From Lingula anatina (lineage: Eukaryota; Brachiopoda; Lingulata; Lingulida; Lingulidae), in assembly GCF_001039355.2 (NCBI RefSeq), contig NW_019775885.1, positions 82,612-146,611 of the forward strand: DNA of 64,000 nucleotides. The letters are read 5' to 3'. The translations under genes were made by a program, and so were the position numbers. A model generated the notes under the pieces. It did not search any database. It saw nothing but the letters and a program-made list of their open reading frames with translations, and was not told the origin of the DNA. Positions 61,262-64,000 of the stretch are shown here, piece after piece (the first letter of the stretch is position 1; every line of letters starts with the position of its first letter).

Positions 61262-63023
61262 TTACCGTTTTTTATTTTTTGGGCGGTATGCAGCATCTGT
61301 GGGAGGGTAAGCGGGAGGGGGGTTTCCATCCTCTGTAGGAGGGTAAGGGGGAGGGGGTTCGGCAGCATCTTTTTCCGCATATTGGGGAGGGGGTTCGGCA
61401 TTACTAGGTGGTTCGGCATTACTGGATCCGCTCGGTGCATCCGATGCAGGTACAGGTACCCCTGGTAATGAATTGGGTGTCAATGCTGGTCCTTGTCCTG
61501 TACTTGGTGGTGGCATTCCTGGCCTATACCCGACATTTGGCTCCTGTATCCCTGACCCCTGTGCAACGAACTGCTGAGACATTCCTGGCCCATACCCTGT
61601 ATTTGGTGGAGGTGACGACAGCCCGATTGTGTAGGCCTGTCCTACCGGTATGGTCGTTGTTGTGTACACAATGGTATTTCTAGGGATTTGTGTCACTGAA
61701 AAAATATTTTTATATTATTACCTGCAGCCCTTTACTTAAACATTCTTCTGCCATGTACTTTTTCTGTTTTCGATGCATATTTTAAGTGCCCGAAAGCATT
61801 AACAGACGGAGAAAGTCACATGTATTAATTATGTATCTTTCACTTACCTGCTCCTCTCCTTTGATTATTACAGCACCCGGTTGCACAGCAGATGATAGAT
61901 CCTATTATAACACACAGGACAACGAAACCGACTACAGAGCCAATTATGATACCGATTCTAAAAGAGAAAAAAATTAAATATTATTTAATAGTTTTATAAA
62001 GGCCGTGCATCCATTCAAAAAAAACGTCCCTATTTCAATAAGAACTAGAGACGAAATATTAAGTCTATTCTAACACGGGACAATTAGTCAAAAGTAGAAT
62101 ATTTCATACACCATATATTTCTTACATTAGTATTAATTATTATTTTTTACTTATTTCATTATCATTTAAGAGTCACTGTATGTTTATACGTATATTTTCT
62201 TATATATTCTGACCTTTGTGCTTGCCCTTGTCATCGCCCTTGCTATTGCCAACCAGAATTTTAATCCAAACCATAAAGTGATTCGAGACAGTAAAATTTG
62301 TAAACACAAGCACACATACAACAGTCAAAATATGTACAGACACAAACGCACATAAACGGTAATCCACATTCTTACACACAAAGACGTGTTTACACTGTGA
62401 ACACCATACTTTGGAATACGTACATATCTGGGGCACTTGGACTGCTCGCAGTGACGGAACATGTGGAAAGAGAGGAATAGCTCTTATAGTATCTATAGTA
62501 TGAAGAGGAACAGCAGTATTTATCATTAGATGTTCCACAGCAGTAATCGGAACAGTAGAACGACCTGATGTAAGTGCCATTTGAGTTGTAATATGCGCAG
62601 CAATATTCTCCTGTAACCAACAATGTCAAACGTCACGGCAAAATTCGGGTCAAGGTCAGATATCACAAAATTTTCATTGGAATCATTGAACGATAATTAC
62701 AAAATGAAAAATTACACCGACCATAACCAAGCCCAATTGTGCATACGAAGCAGTGCGTGAGCGATTGGCCATCGTGAACTTAATGAATAGGCCTAACTCG
62801 ACTCAATTATGACATATTAATTTTTACGAACCTGTTGTTGTGGTTGGAGTGGGGGCGGCGGGGCATAACGATCTATAGGAATAACTCGGGGAGTATCTGT
62901 CAACGAGCGAGTCACAGCAGTATTTATAAGTAGATGTCCCGCAGCAGTACTCGGAACAGTAGAACGTGCTTCTGTAATTGCTTAATGCCGAGTAATACGG
63001 ACAGCAATATTCGTCTCCGTTCA
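61262..63023 (-). CDS. CY gene K (5' end outside window): CYYR1/Shisa-like protein with at least two CY modules and three PPxY motifs
   Basis: Exons seen: 62832-63023 (CY module 1), 62424-62610 (CY module 2), 61848-61957 (helix) and 61262-61695 (tail), in frame. Module 1: DEYCCPYY...YCSEYCCGTSTYKYCC...YSYRSLC. Module 2: GEYCCAYYNS...YCSDYCCGTSNDKYCC...YSSLSTC. Helix: SVVGFVVLCVIIGSII, followed by CCATGCCNNQRR. The tail has QYAEKDAAEPPPPYPP and three PPxY motifs (PPQY, PPPY, PPAY), then a basic end. Module 1 uses an unusual GTTCGT donor. By homology with J, the signal-peptide exon should lie about 1.9 kb upstream of module 1, just beyond the window. It is the best-preserved tail of the J/K pair. 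Confidence 0.8.
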
Positions 63024-64000
63024 CTGTAAAAGAAAAAGCGATGGGCAAAAGTAAGCCTTTAGTTAAAAATGAACTAGATCAAATTATTGCTTCCTATGTT
63101 TTATTGTTTAGTAACTGATGCTCGTAGCATGTTTAATTAAATCAAGGAAACATACAACCACTTCGTATGATTAATGTACTGTCCTTCTTTATTTCCTTTA
63201 TCTTCATTTCTTTTCATATAACCATTATTGTTTCTACACCTTTGATTATATTTGTGTAAAATTTTGGTTAAGATAACGAGTCTTTATTTTATGTTATACT
63301 CATTTTGGTCTTATTGCGTATCCTACATTATATGTAAATATTTTAATTTGTAAATTTGTAAAATTTATTCTTATTCATTTTCTGTACGACAGCACTATTT
63401 TGGTTCCTATGTCTTAATAAACTCATCATCATCACTGTTATTATTATTATTATTTATTATTATTATTATTATTATAGTCATGCAGGTAGTTTTCACAGCA
63501 TAAAGCAACTACAGTACATATAAGGACCTCACTTCAATACCCGTTCCTTTTTTATAAAAAGCTATATATATATCCTTATTGCTTAAAATCAATAAATCTT
63601 CGCCGCTCAATTTGTTCTCAATTTGTACAAAACTATTGGCCCGCTGAGGTCGGTTGTTTGCCCCCGATGTTACATATCATACAGGGCAAAATAGGACGCT
63701 AAGCAAATTTATTAAGGTTGAACAAACATGCAGACAGTTTTATCACAATATTAATGTGTCACTCTACAGGGATGTATCAGCACTGAAATTTAAGGATAAA
63801 ATGGAAAGATAAAGCATTAACGGATGTGATTACTCAGTACGTGTATCACGTACGCCTTCGCTTCAAAAGGCTATGCTACCTTCAACTGGTTTGTGTATAA
63901 GAAAAATATATGTCACCATTGTTTCGTATCTTCTGAAAATATTTGTGTCCAAATATTCACCACAAGCTATCAAAACTTCTGTATTAACAAAAATACAGCA
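63024..64000. other. Intron 1 of gene K, homologous to intron 1 of gene J
   Basis: Colinear with 56499-57560: same TTA microsatellite and the same CATTTTGGTCTTATTG words, but without the 170-bp MITE. No gene seen; the signal exon of K is expected beyond the window. Confidence 0.65.

Overview
The window is animal nuclear DNA. It is AT-rich, its genes are split into many short exons with GT-AG (two GC-AG) introns, and it is full of microsatellites, MITE-like elements and decayed transposons. Repeat style (tacatgta/taggcct-rich spacers, TCAAGGTCA-rich inserts) and gene content suggest a marine invertebrate, most likely a mollusc and perhaps a bivalve. That placement is an inference from style, not a database match. 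Every multi-exon gene I could rebuild lies on the minus strand.

Region 1 (about 1.8-31.1 kb) is a tandem array of five D-aspartate/D-amino-acid oxidase genes (here A to E). All have eight coding exons with the same intron phases, predicted lengths of 334-341 aa, an N-terminal FAD-binding GxGxxG motif and a C-terminal SKL peroxisomal signal. B, C and D repeat with a period of about 4.55 kb and are very similar. A and E are more diverged. The sixth intron of A holds a 4.7-kb Ty3/gypsy LTR element with nearly identical LTRs but a wrecked pol region. An orphan copy of the last oxidase exon lies between B and C.

Region 2 (32.6-37.4 kb) is a three-exon gene for a secreted, probably GPI-anchored protein with an NTR-like look that I cannot name. 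It is followed by a 683-bp Harbinger-type deletion derivative.

Region 3 (39.6-64 kb) is a tandem cluster of CYYR1/Shisa-like (STMC6 superfamily) single-pass proteins. The plan is signal peptide, cysteine/tyrosine-rich (CY) module, transmembrane helix, then a proline-rich tail with PPxY motifs that could recruit WW-domain ubiquitin ligases. The number of CY modules varies by gene: three in F, one in J, at least two in K (which runs off the window), and none in H and I, which keep only helix and tail. G is a two-exon relic, and there is an orphan tail fragment at 59.4 kb. H and I sit in a recent 3-kb tandem duplication. J has lost the end of its tail to a stop codon, a frameshift and a MITE.

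The most interesting possibility is that Region 3 is a rapidly diversifying family of membrane adaptors built by duplication and loss of a phase-1 CY exon. The oxidases are a separate peroxisomal D-amino-acid catabolic set. I saw no convincing tRNA, rRNA or CRISPR.
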